Of a stretch of DNA of 64,000 nt, positions 13,965-27,000 are shown in pieces. This DNA comes from Vespa crabro (taxonomy: Eukaryota; Arthropoda; Insecta; Hymenoptera; Vespidae), in the NCBI RefSeq assembly GCF_910589235.1, contig NC_060960.1, forward strand, positions 855,501 through 919,500, in the 5' to 3' direction. A model generated the notes under the pieces. The model saw nothing but the letters and a program-made list of their open reading frames with translations. It was not told the origin of the DNA and did not search any database. A program made the position numbers and the translations under genes. Within the stretch, counting starts at the first letter, position 1, and the number at the start of each line of letters is the position of its first letter.

Positions 13965-15739
13965 CTAACCAGTGCCTCCACCTCTTTCGTTCTCCTTCTT
14001 CGTCCTCCTTCTTGGTAATGCTTCCTTCGGGTACTTAGTATTATATTCCAACATCTTTTTCACGCGTTCCATTGTTTTTTTTCTCTTCCTTGAGAGAATG
14101 TATTGTATTTCGAAAGCGAGTTTTATTCAAGGGGAGAACAAATTCTACGACAATATAATCAAATTAATTAATCGACAATTATTTCGTTCCGTTACTCTGG
14201 TATCTTTCTCCGTGTATCTCTTATTGTTAAATTTTTCATTTTGTTATCTTCTTAAATTGTTATAATTATAATTTAACTGAAACTAGTAAAAAAACTATTT
14301 GTACAAAATAAAGAGATATTGAAATTTTTCATCCATATATATTTCTTTAATGAATAGATAAGAAACGAAAGGAAAATAGATACGAATATTTTTTCTTCGC
14401 ATTTCAATAAATCTTGGAATTTGAGTAAAGCAAAATTTGAATGTTCTTGAGAATTATTAAGGAAAGCAATCCATAAGAGTTCGAATTAGCAGTTAACTGT
14501 AAATATCAAGCAACTTCCTCTATAGATTATACTACTCTTACACGTTGATTTTAATCTTAAACATTAGATTTTCCAGATAAATTTAAAACCTAGTTTTAAA
14601 TTTTAAATTCGACTGATTTCGTCTTCATAAATTTCATCTGTAAGAAAAAGAATGCATACTTTTTAAATCATTCAAATAATTTCTAGAAAACAAAAGGTTT
14701 TACTTTTTAAAAGTACGCAAATAGCTAGTGTTTCTTTTATTTTACTTAAGCACGCATTGATCTTTTTAATTAATCAGCTATGCAAGTGATAAATTAATCG
14801 ACCTTCGAAAATCTTGACATTAAAATGATGTCAGAAAAGAGATTAGAAAGTAGACCTATATCGTGTATGATGAACCGTTAATTTGTGAAACAGGAAACAA
14901 GTGCAATTACTGAAGTGATCTATCGAATGATATGATAGTATAGCTTCTTGCACGATTCATGGATTCTTAAGGATCATCAGGTTCGCTCTTCTCAACTCTC
15001 CACTCGACTGGAATATGGAATTTGGTGTCATATCCAAGCGTGGAAGTAGTCCATGGCTTCGTAAATTAGTAATCAGGATATGTACCAGAGGCCGAAGAAC
15101 ACGTTTTCGTATACATGCAAGGAAGATAGACACGTGCGCGAAGAATGTTCCGTAAGAGAGAGAGAGAGAGAGAAAGAGAGAAAGAGGTGGGAGAAAGAGG
15201 TGGAAGAAAAAGAGAAAAGGTGGGGCAACAAGGAGTATGATAGAGAGAGAAGATAGAGGGTAGAGGATATAGGTAGACTGACCGGTAGTGGAAAAAACGA
15301 CGAAATTATCAAAGAGTATGTGTCTATGAAATTCTCACTCGAATTCTTAGGTGTATCGAATACCTCGATAAAATTATTCATTATTCATTCAATGCATAAA
15401 TACACAATGTCCTGGAATTAGACTGATCGATACTTTATATCCTCATTTACAAAAAATACAAATTTATTTTGATTTTTTGATATTTCATATTTTCTAAAAT
15501 TTGATTTTTTTATTTATAAATATGTAAATATGCTGATGAAAAATGATTGAAATATTAAATAAATGATAAAAATTGGTATTCTTAATTACCCTTAGTTGGG
15601 ATCTATTTATTGTTTATTTTTCTTTTGGTTGAAAGTTTGAATTTTGATCTTTCGACTTTCTTGAAGTCTGTTTATAATATTAATACCAAATTATTATTGT
15701 GCATGAAATTTAGTTACTGTAATAATTATATTAAGAAAA
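13965..15739. other. Intergenic, no gene seen
   Basis: AT-rich sequence without supported genes. A purine-rich tract at about 15,150-15,270 (GAGA and GGTGG runs) opens a spurious Ser/Leu-rich frame on the other strand at 15,073-15,381. Confidence 0.6.
15150..15270. repeat. Polypurine GA-rich tract
   Basis: About 120 bases almost entirely of purines on the plus strand, beginning with a (GA)n run. It could bind GAGA-type factors or form a triplex, but nothing else supports a function. Confidence 0.8.
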
Positions 15740-18700
15740 TTACACTTGCCTTATTAAAAAGATTGAACCTATAATTATACAACCAATTAGTATTAAAAAG
15801 ATTATTAAAGCAGAAACAGCAACAAAATTTTCACTTGGCATCCAACCAAATATAGGACTGGTCAATTTATCTTCCATTAAGTAAGTGCGCCAATTTGGTG
15901 AACCAATAACTTCAACATTTCATTTTATAAATAATTACAGTACCTTTATAGAAGCAAATTCAAATATTAAAGTTTTTACCTTTAACAACAATTATATTAG
16001 TTATCCATTTAAAATTTAAATCAGTTTGCTCTACAATGCATTTCCACATTCCTTCATGTGACTTATTTATTGCTTTGATATAATCGACATTTACAGCAAT
16101 AGGTAGGGTAATACCATAATCTTTCCAAATATTTTCATTTATTTCCCAAGATATCTTGAGATCAGAATATACATAACCCAAAATAAGACAATTACAAATT
16201 ACAGATAAAGGTAAAGTTTCACGTATAGTAATACTTTCTGTACTTGGTATAATGGCTAAAGCAACAACTTTCAATACGAGATATGACTGATCAATTCTAT
16301 GTAAAGTGATTGTATAAATACCAGAATCAATCAGTAGAGCTCTGTTTATTACTGAAACAATATATTCATAATGCTTCAATCTACCAACACTAAGTATTCC
16401 ACAAAAAGTGAACGTACCAACATTAAAGTTTTTTATCCTAATTCTATTATTTTCTTTAATAAAAATTCCATTATGAGACCATTGTATCTCAAAATCTACA
16501 GATGTATTTGATATTAATTGAATAATATCATAATCTGATGGAATTACGACAGTTCCATATTCTTTAATAATTAAAGAAGTATGGTTTCTTTTAATTCTTC
16601 TTTGTATTAAAATAATTGTGTCTGTTAACAAATATACATAAATTATAGTTAATATATTAATATAAAAATTATATATTATAGTTTTTATAAATACTTTAAA
16701 TTACCCTCTGTTAAATCTCCACATTTAATCAAATTGCAACGTCCTGTCATACTATTAGGACCAATACATGGTTCTCCCCTAATATTAGGTTCTGGAGAAT
16801 TGCATAAACGTGTTCTTGTTCCAACACCGCCATTACAACTAGCACTACATGACCATGGACCCCATTCAGACCAACCACCATCAATAGCAGGTCCATCTAT
16901 ATCTATATTCAATTGAAAAAATATTTTCTTGTTTCTTTTCTTATTTTATATTATTTATTTATACAATATAAATAACCAGTTGGTACACAATTTGCAGACC
17001 AAATAGCCCATCCATTGTTATTAACAGTGACTGAGAAAAAATAAAAAAGCAGAGGGTTGCTATGTTCATAATGAAATACCAATGTATCATTACACAATAA
17101 TTCAATAATATTCTTTAACCATCTATAATTATAAATAAAATGGAATTAAGATATTTGAAAATTTCATTATTTTTGTATATTTACCTTATAGTTATATTTG
17201 TCCATGAATTTGTTGTAAATAATGGACTTGAAATTAATTGCTTATGAAATATTTTGACAATGGGATAATTATTCTTTTGAAAGAATATCCATGGTCCAGA
17301 TTCAAAGAGAGATAAGGAGTAATAGCTATATTATAACATAGTTGGACAATATAATTTATAATTTCAAAGGTAATAATAATTTTGTTTTATTTTTACCTAG
17401 ATGTTGCAGGAAACAAAAACAATGGAAGTGTAACAACACCTTTTGCACGTATCATAAGTGTTAATGTATTAATATTTGACATTTTTTGTTTATTCCATAT
17501 AGAAAACGGTAATATTCTTGTATGTTCATTAGTTTCTGTCTTTTCTATCTGACATCCTTTAAAGCAATAACAATCAGTACAATAATAATAAATTAATTAA
17601 TCTAATACAATAAATGTTACAAACTATACCAACTGGAATTACAATCAAAAGCAACGCCTACAGCATGTTTTTGTTCACTATTATAATAATAATAAACAGG
17701 TGAAAATACTTGTGATGGTTTTGAATGTTTCCATTCAAATAAAGGATTTGATGATCCTTCATAATAAAGTGAAATACTTCCTCGTGGTATACGAATAACA
17801 AAATTGCTCCATTTTCCAAAATACAATAAATGTGGCAATGTTTTCTTTTTAACTAAGTTTATAGCTAAATAAATTTCATTTAATATGAATTATAGAAATG
17901 ATACTTATGTATTTAGCACAATTTAAAAATTTTTAAGAACTCTGAATATAATTTTGATAAACAATTAAAAGATTACCTTGGCTTTCAGACTGATAATATA
18001 GGAGTATTTTCTCATTATCTAAAGCACCAATTTTAAGAATATATCGTGATTTAAAACCATCATCTGCAGTGAAAACAATTGTTATAGAATCTAATTGATC
18101 AGGTTCCCAAGCTTTCAGAGAAAAATGTAGACCCTCAGAACGATATTCAGGAAAAACGTATAGTCGTCTACCAATACCATGTCCATGAATAAGGAATATA
18201 CATTCTTCTATATAAATAATAATAAAAATAAAAATAAGTACAATTCCAGAAAATATAAAAATATTCTTATCTCAAATTACACTTATTTTCTGTTGTATCA
18301 CCTAGCATTTCGCAATCTCTGACATCACAGAGATCTTGTAGTACAAGAGGATCTGTTGTATAACACCATGTGCCGGCGATATTACGAGATGGATTCCTGC
18401 AATAATTACTAGCGTTTTTTGCACTATGTTCTGCATACAAATTGTCATTGAACAATGTTCGATTAATTGAATCTTTTGGTCTTAAAACTTTAATAAGTTT
18501 AGGTCTTCTTTGCGGAGACATTCTCAAAAATAGCTCTTCTTGTGTCATATATCGTTTTGGTAATTTTATAAGTCCTTGTGTGGTAGTCTCAGGTGCATAT
18601 ACTTTCGTTTCCACAAGATCGTAATCAGCTATCCATTTAGCACAAGTTCTACCTGAACGTGTTGTTGATAAAGTTCCTATATAATCATTTGCTGTACCAG

Positions 18701-21700
18701 CCATTTTACATTCTATTAAATAAAGAAATTATAAATGGATATAAAGAAAAATAAATTATATTATGTCACTGTTAATAAGTCATAATATAATTACCTGAAG
18801 ATAGGCATTTTCGTACTGGACAATATTGCTTTGATATGTTTGAAGTATTTGGATCAGTCATTATATAACAATAAGGACCATGTGAACTATGACCCGGATT
18901 CCTGCATTTGTTAAGTGCTTTTAAAGCAGAGCCATCAATAAACTTACTGTCAATTTTGTCTTCTTCTGGTATCTATAACAACATGTAGAATATAGTCTAA
19001 GTTATAAATTTTGACATTATAAATAATAAAATAGATATTACATAAATAGTGTGTTTATTAAATATATTCCATACTTCTTTTGAAATCCATGGTATACAAG
19101 GTATCTCATTTACACTGAACCATTGATCACCTTTATAAGCATAATCCATAAGATCTGATATACAGTTAGGTGGCCATGGATCTTCTATAATATGTATTTC
19201 TTCTGTAATGTATGTGGTTTTTAAATATTTTAAAAATTAAATATTTTTAACTTGAAATGAATGTTAAACTTAAATTTAATAGTATATAATACCATCTGGT
19301 ATACAAAAAAGTGTCCAATAAGCTATATTATATTCAGTTCCTATACTGAACCATCTTAACGTATCAAAAAGATCATAATGTACATATAAAAATTCTTCAT
19401 CGCCATATGTTTGTTCATAAAATAGCCGTAAATGCGGACCTAAAATACTACATTTATGAAAAAGCTTATTAATTTTATTAACTTCACTTTCTTCATTTCT
19501 TATTAGTGAAGTGTTATTACCTAATAGTAAATTTTTTCCACTTCCAAAAAGTTAATAATCCTTTACTTGAAACTTGTTTCAAATATTGCTTCATTGAAAA
19601 TTTGTTTTTTTGATATATTAATGATGTAACATTATCAATAATTATCTAAAATATTCATATTCCTTGATTTTTTATATAATGTTTACTTAAAAATATTTTA
19701 CATATAAAAGTAATTACTTACAGTAAAACATGGATAAATATTAACAGGGTTTTGATACATTTGTATAGCAATATTGCGATTTGCTCGCACATAAAAATGA
19801 ATGTCATAGGTATTATTAGATTTTTGCATTGGCCAAACGTTTGTGAATTCTGTTCCAACAGTTACATGAATTTCACAATCTGCAAATATATATTAAAAAT
19901 AGCAACTTATGAATATATACAATTTTAATATTATTTTGATCTACACACCACTTTGACAGGATTCTGTACTCCAAAGGACATTTGTACCCATGATCCCATA
20001 ATATAACAAAAAATCGTAATAAAGACCTGAGATAGTATCTTTTTTTTTATACTCCCCAATAAAGAAAGGTTTAGATGTACCATACATTCCCATTGATATG
20101 AAACCTCCTGCCCATGTAATCCATATACCAGTCCATTTTGTACCAAGTAAGATGCTTGGTGTATTTTCAAAATCATTTATCTATAAAAAAACTAACTTAC
20201 ACACGCACACACACATATACACACAATAATATAATACAACAAAGATAATACAAACATCAATATCAGGATATGTTTGACCAGTACCAAAATTTGAAAACAT
20301 TAACTCAACACCTGCATGCCAATCTTCAGCAATTTTACTTGCAAATGTAGGTATTGGAAGAAGACTTAATAAAATTTTAAATTCTCCCTAAACAACAATG
20401 AAAAAAATAAGTTCCAAATATAAAATGCATCTATTATTTTACACACACACACGCACATACTATCACATACATTATATTCATCATTTGGATTCCATAATTT
20501 AATCCAGAATTTAATGCTAGCAAATGTAGAGTTTAAAGTTGTTAAAATAGAATATCTTGATGTATTTCTGACGTATACCAAACAGTCTAAAACACAATTC
20601 AGATTTATGTTATATAATATCATATAATGATGGTTATATCAACCCTACACAATTAATATTAATATTATTTTATTTTCGATTAAATGATTTACCCTTGTCA
20701 TCACAAAATGGAATATCACAATATTCTTTTTCGATTTTTTCATAAGCTTCATCATGTACATAACACCATGGACCACCAATATTATCATCAGGATTTCTAC
20801 AAAAACGATTAGCTTTCTTCAATGACGCATCTGGAAAGTTTTTTCTAGCGAATGCTGGACTCTAAAAAGTATATTTTTAATCATATATTATAATCTGTAT
20901 TATATGAGATTAAATTATTGTACCTTATCATTAGAAACTTTATATCGCCCTGCCCATGATTTACACTTTTTACCCGAAGAACTAATCTTACGATCTCCAG
21001 CATATTCAGCCCCTATACCAGAAATTCTGCAATCTTAGACCAATTCATATAAATAAGCAAAGATCAGATATTATTTTGTTCCAATTATTTGTTTATATAC
21101 ATACATTTTATTCTACATAATATTCCATGACAATTAAATAAATTATTATATTTATTATATTAAAATGGAATATCAATTCGGTTACGTTCAAAATTTTTGT
21201 TTTCCCGCTATTTTTTTTTACTTTTTTATCGCTGACCCTTCTATGATATGCGCAAGAATTTTTATAATTGTTACTATAAATATTATTTAATTATACCAAT
21301 ATACTTAATATAAGATAAATATTCAATATTTGTGTTATATTTAAAAATGCGCTAAAATTATTACCACTAACAATACTTACCACCAAAATTACAAAGCGGC
21401 ACATCACATTCATCATCTATAAGAGTAGGATCTAACGTATAACACCAAGGACCTCGAGGATCTTTAGTGGGATTTCGACAATAATTTTTCGCAGCTTTCA
21501 TCGATTTTTCTGGGAAATCTGCATCCGTGATATTAGGGTTAACCTAATATATGAATATTATATCGACATAAAGGCAATAATTAATATTAAATAATGAAAA
21601 AGAGATGTGCACATATAAAGTTTGTTTTGACTAGCTTATTTCTTTACTAATTATTTGAATATTTTCATCATATTTAATATATTGACCGTTGAATAAAATA

Positions 21701-22234
21701 AAATAATAAAAAATTATTTTATTATTAAACAACACTTTATATTAAATATTATTAAATGATATTATTAAACATCATTTTTTAGAATTCATTCTCGTTATTA
21801 ATTACTGTAGTACCGATTAAAGATCTATTGTAGTATCATATTGATCAGAAGTAATATAAAATTGATTCCATTTTATATCATATATTGATAATCAATAGTT
21901 ATTAATAAGACCAAACATAAAATAACCTTGTGCAGTGGCTGATCTGTTTGCCAATATTGACAACGAATATTATTACTAGTTACCATCTTTGAACCTCGGT
22001 ATTCTGTTCCGAGCTGTGTAAGTTTACATTTGGATAAATCTACTTCTTCGATATTATATACTAAAAAATATAAAAAAGGATATGGTCTTCAGATTAATGT
22101 GTTAATTATCATTGTTAATTTTTATTCATAAATTTTTCGATATATGTACCCTCGTTTCCTGAAATCAATAATACTGAGAGAAGTAAAATTATAAGATAAT
22201 CAAATAAAAAAACTCTAATTTGATTGTAACGCAT
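15740..22234 (-). CDS. Kringle/FAMeT-like/TSP1/Ig-like type I membrane protein
   Basis: 22 exons, about 1,418 residues, total length divisible by three: 22234-22150, 22060-21927, 21543-21381, 21033-20924, 20861-20693, 20586-20471, 20387-20256, 20180-19949, 19879-19722, 19645-19521, 19447-19293, 19202-19042, 18972-18795, 18712-18302, 18207-17977, 17864-17625, 17556-17397, 17325-17185, 17122-16977, 16902-16705, 16621-15980, 15909-15740. A signal peptide is followed by kringles 1 and 2 (each with six Cys and a CRNP..PWCY core), two FAMeT-like beta modules, kringles 3 and 4, two more FAMeT-like modules, a TSP1 repeat (GGWSEWGPWSCSASCNGG), two Ig-like domains, a membrane helix (ALIIFLILIGCIIIGSIFLI) and a tail of only a few residues. 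The K-K-F-F block thus occurs twice. The protein is probably a cell-surface binding or adhesion protein; with almost no cytoplasmic tail it would need a partner to signal. FAMeT modules, despite their name, are mostly found as binding modules. The donors of exons 14 and 16 were chosen by phase and are the least certain. Confidence 0.88.
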
Positions 22235-23447
22235 AATTAACTTTAAAAACAATTATCGTGATCTTTTATGGGAGAAAGAAAAGAAAAAAATTATTTTAAA
22301 ACACGAATATTATGTCTCTCGAATTAATTGTATTGCGAAGTAGTTTACAATTTTCGATAATTTTGTAATCAAACTTCAGTCCACATAAAAAAAATATATA
22401 ATACCATTTTTACGATAGTATAGAAAGTTACAATTAATTCGTTACTTCAAATATTTCAAAAATAAAAAAGTATCACTCATATGAAGTCGAAGTATAAATT
22501 TGAATGTAGTTACTTAAATGAGAAAGCTCAAAAGGAAAGTCGTTATTTTCGATAATCGCAATTGCGATTTTGTAGATCGATTGATACTCCGTTAAGAATC
22601 AATCGTCTCGTAATTTAAATCATCTTTCGTTCGAGTTATGCAAAGTTAGCGTTGGAGGATCGGTGTAACAATAAATGAATCATAAATAAATTAGCACTGT
22701 TGTTTACAACGATATATGCGGTAGGACGTAGGAAAAATCAACGTCTCTTGTTGCCAGGGTGAAAAAATCGAGGGGGGAAGAGAGAGGGGATGAGATAAGT
22801 CTCACGATGAACGAAAGATGTGCATCGTTCTGTTGTTATAGTTCAGAAGTTAATCTTAAGAAACGGTTGCAAGTATTTGGATCAGCGAGGATTATCATTG
22901 AAAAGAAAGGTTCGTTACAATTTAACAATATACTGATACGATAAATGATAAAAAAATTCAAATCATGAATTTAAAAAAATGCAATAAAAGTAAGGTGTTC
23001 TTTTATGAATTTTTTTCTTCTTTTTAACTTCATATTTGAAAAATTTATCGAAGAAATATCTCGATGATTTTCTTTATAGATTTTTTATTAAACATGTAAT
23101 GTTAGTAAATGTTTTGATTATATGCAAGTCAATATCAAAGTAATACAAAACCGATTATTAAAGTTGACAAATATCGATCGAAAGTTCTACTCTCAAAGGT
23201 GAGCGGCCACGTATTTCTCTATCTTATCTATTCGAAGCCGACATTAAACTTAGTGCAATAACGCATATACACAGTACGTATGACAATTGCCAACTATACA
23301 GAAAACTAATAGTATGTTCACGTTTGTTCTATATGTGGTATTTAAGAAATTACTTAGATTTTGTATACTGGAATTAATCGAAGCTAAATTACGGTAAAAA
23401 AATAATGAAAGTAAATTAAGAAAATTTCTTATTGAAAAATTCGGTAA

Positions 23448-23512
23448 ACTATAATTTTTTTACTTTATAATTTTTTTACTTTATAATTTTTTTATTTTAT
23501 AATTTTTTTTTT
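23448..23512. repeat. 16-base tandem repeat, about 4 copies
   Basis: The unit TTTATAATTTTTTTAC is repeated about four times with small changes. Confidence 0.8.
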
Positions 23513-23827
23513 ACTATGTATCTTGATTTCTGTATAATTAAATATTGGAGAGAAAATATAGAAATAATGAAATTTGTGTTTTATAACGAGATATCTTTTC
23601 AATATATTAACATGAAATATTGTTGATTTAACGATATTATCTAATCGATTTTTACAAAGAAGCTATTAACAGTATCGGAGTTTTCTTTTAGTTGTAACGA
23701 TATCTAATCGGTAACATTATCGCTCGTAATTTCACGAGGTCGAACAAAAGCTCATGTGCTTCAATAGATCGATTTACTATATATTCTTTATAAAATAAAT
23801 TAAATAATTGTTGTGGTATACGAATAA

Positions 23828-23831
<4 letters not shown>

Positions 23832-23880
<49 letters not shown>
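23832..23880. repeat. (TA)n microsatellite
   Basis: About 49 bases of perfect TA repeat, 150 bases upstream of the Myo61F start codon. Confidence 0.95.
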
Positions 23881-23884
<4 letters not shown>

Positions 23885-24026
23885 TTCCATGAAATCTGAT
23901 TTATGTTGTTTTTAATTTTACTATATTATTTACTATATTACATTCGAGTATTCGAATTTTTTTTAAGTGAATTAAATTATTAAAATTTTGATAGGAAAAT
24001 AATATTTTATTAGAAAAAAAAACACT

Positions 24027-27000
24027 ATGGGTACGTCAATTTATGATAAAAAATCAGCCATGCTTAAAACAAATTGGACAATATCAAAAATGATGGAACG
24101 AGGATTACATGATCGTGACCGCGTTGGTCTTCAAGATTTTATTCTTCTCGAGGACTTTCAAAGTGAATCTGCATTTATTGATAATCTTCGCAAAAGATTT
24201 AAGGAAGATATTATCTATGTAAGTCTCTCTCAATCTCTCTCTATCTTTCACAAATTCAATTTGTTATATGTATATTATAGTAAATTTAAAGAAATATTAT
24301 TTCAAATTAAATTTAAAAAAGATGAAAAATTAAAAATATTTTGTTATTATAAAAATTGATTTTTATTTTTTTTAGACGTACATCGGACAAGTATTAGTTT
24401 CTGTTAATCCTTATAAAAAGCTCCCTATTTATGATACTGACTCTATACAATACTATCATAAAAGACATTTTTTTGAAGCCCCACCGCATATGTAAGAATT
24501 AATTAAGTGTTAATTAAATATAACGTAAAATTACTTGTAGTTTCTAATATTTTTCTTTACAGTTTTGCATTAACTGATACAGCTTATCAATCTCTAATTC
24601 AAGAGAATCATGATCAATGCATTCTCATTTCAGGTATCACGTATTAATATTTCTTTCGTAACTTTAATAAACTTGAATAATCTATGATATAATACGAATA
24701 TTAAATATTAAATTAATAATTTTTTATATAGGTGAATCTGGTTCTGGAAAAACAGAAGCATCGAAGAAAATATTGGAATTTATAGCCGTCGGAACTGGAT
24801 ATAAAAAGGAGGTAGAAGAAGTGAATAAGAAATTAATCGGTAGTAATCCGGTACTTGAGGCATTTGGTAATGCGAAAACCAATCGTAACGATAATTCATC
24901 ACGTTTTGGCAAATACATGGATATGCAGTTTAGCAAATATGTATGTTGAAATATTGACATAATTTTTTAAAAATTTTAAAAAAGTTTTAAAGAAATTATC
25001 GAATGATTTTGACGAATTTTAGGGAGATCCAATCGGTGGAAATATTTTAAATTATCTTTTAGAGAAATCACGTGTGGTACATCAATTCCCAGGTGAACGT
25101 AATTTTCATATATTTTATCAACTTTTGATTGGAGCTGATGAAGAAACTCTTAACAAACTTTCTCTCCAACGTAACTTGGACGCTTACGTTTATTTAAGTA
25201 ATGGGGTATGCAAATTTTTATACATACTTATATCTAAAAAGATTTATTTGTAATTTTGATAATATTCCACTTTGTTATCAAAACATAGACAAAAGATTCT
25301 GTGAATACTATCGATGATACCAATCAGTACAATGAAGTAATAAAAGCTTTACAAACTATGGAAATAACAGATGAAGAACAAAATTGCTTATTTGCCATAG
25401 TTGCATCCGTGTTACATCTGGGTAACATTGGTTTTACAGAAGAAAATGGACTTGCGAAGATATTACACTTTAACTCTATCAATACAATTTGTAGTGTAAG
25501 TATGTAATAATAAATATATAATTGTTACTATGAGTATTAGAGATATTACACATTTTTGCCAAATAGTTATTAGGTTGCAGTGTAAACAATTTGATCAAGG
25601 CTTTAACTCATCGTACTATAGATGCACAAGGTGACATTGTAATCTCTCCATTAAATAGAGAATTAGCAATATATGCTCGAGATGCATTGGCAAAAGCTAT
25701 GTATGATAGATTATTTACATGGCTCATCAATAGATTAAATAAGTCATTACAACGACCTATGAATCAAAAAAATTATGTGGTCATAGGAATACTTGATATT
25801 TATGGATTTGAAATTTTTCAAAAAAACAGGTGTATAGACAACAGATAGAAATTAATTAATTAATTTCCATATTTGTAAACAATAAACAATATTATTTAAT
25901 ACTCTATATTTAAATTTTTTTTATGTAGTTTTGAACAATTTTGCATCAATTTTTGCAATGAAAAACTACAACAATTATTTATACAACTTACTTTAAAATC
26001 AGAGCAAGAAGAATATTTGAGAGAAGGTATTACTTGGGAAAACATTCAATACTTTAATAACAAAGTTATATGTGATTTAATAGAGGAAACACATAAAGGT
26101 ATTATCTATTTAAAATTTGTTACAATATCTACATATTTACTTTGGATTACTTATTCCATTATTGACATGATTTTAGGAATAATAGCTTTCTTGGATGAAG
26201 AATGTTTACGCCCAGGGGATCCAACAGATATAAGTTTTCTTGAAAAATTAAATAAACGTTTACATAGCCATCCACACTATATAAGTCACATAAAAGCAGA
26301 CATTAAGACACAGAAGATAATGGGTCGAGATGTATGAAGATAGTAATTGAATTATTTTTTATTTTTATTACAAAAGGTAATAGTTCAAAATATTTTACCT
26401 TTTTTTTTAGGAATTTCGTTTAATACATTATGCTGGAGAAGTAACATATAATGTACGCGGATTCCTTGAAAAAAATAATGATTTATTATTTAGAGATTTA
26501 CGTGAAGTAATGTCTCAAACAAAAAATATAATCACAAAGGTTTGTATGTATTCCAAATATATTGAAATTTACTTCAGAAAAATATTCTATTTGAATGATA
26601 TACAATAATTATAGTATACAAGTATACAATAATTAATATATAATTATAGTATACAATAATTATATATATTTCAGGCTACATTTAACTTGAAAAATGTAAT
26701 TAGTAGAAAACGACCAGAAACTGCTATAACTCAATTTAAGAATAGCTTAAATAATCTCATGGAAATATTAATAGGCAAAGAACCTTCTTATATCAGATGC
26801 ATCAAACCTAATGATTTCAAATTGCCTAGTATGTACAATAATAATAATACACGCACGCACGCGCGTATGTGTGTGTGTATGTGCAGATATGTCCATTATA
26901 TTCACTTTTTATTTGTCTATTATATTTACTTTTTTATGATAGGTCGATTTGACGATAAGATTGTATTACATCAAGTTAAATATCTCGGTTTAATGGAAAA

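Larger units (their letters stand above)
22235..24026. promoter_or_regulatory. Divergent intergenic region, kringle gene / Myo61F
   Basis: 1.8 kb between two divergent start codons. It must hold both 5' UTRs and promoters; I see no definite TATA box or untranslated exon. It also contains a short 16-base tandem repeat and a TA microsatellite. The 61-codon frame at 22,759-22,944 has no supporting features. Confidence 0.5.

Noticed and set aside
15073..15381. 102-codon Ser/Leu/Phe-rich minus frame
   Set aside because: It is produced by translating the opposite strand of a polypurine tract, without splice context or homology.
22759..22944. 61-codon plus-strand frame between the kringle gene and Myo61F
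   Set aside because: It has no homology and no donor in a useful phase for joining to Myo61F; probably 5' UTR or spacer.
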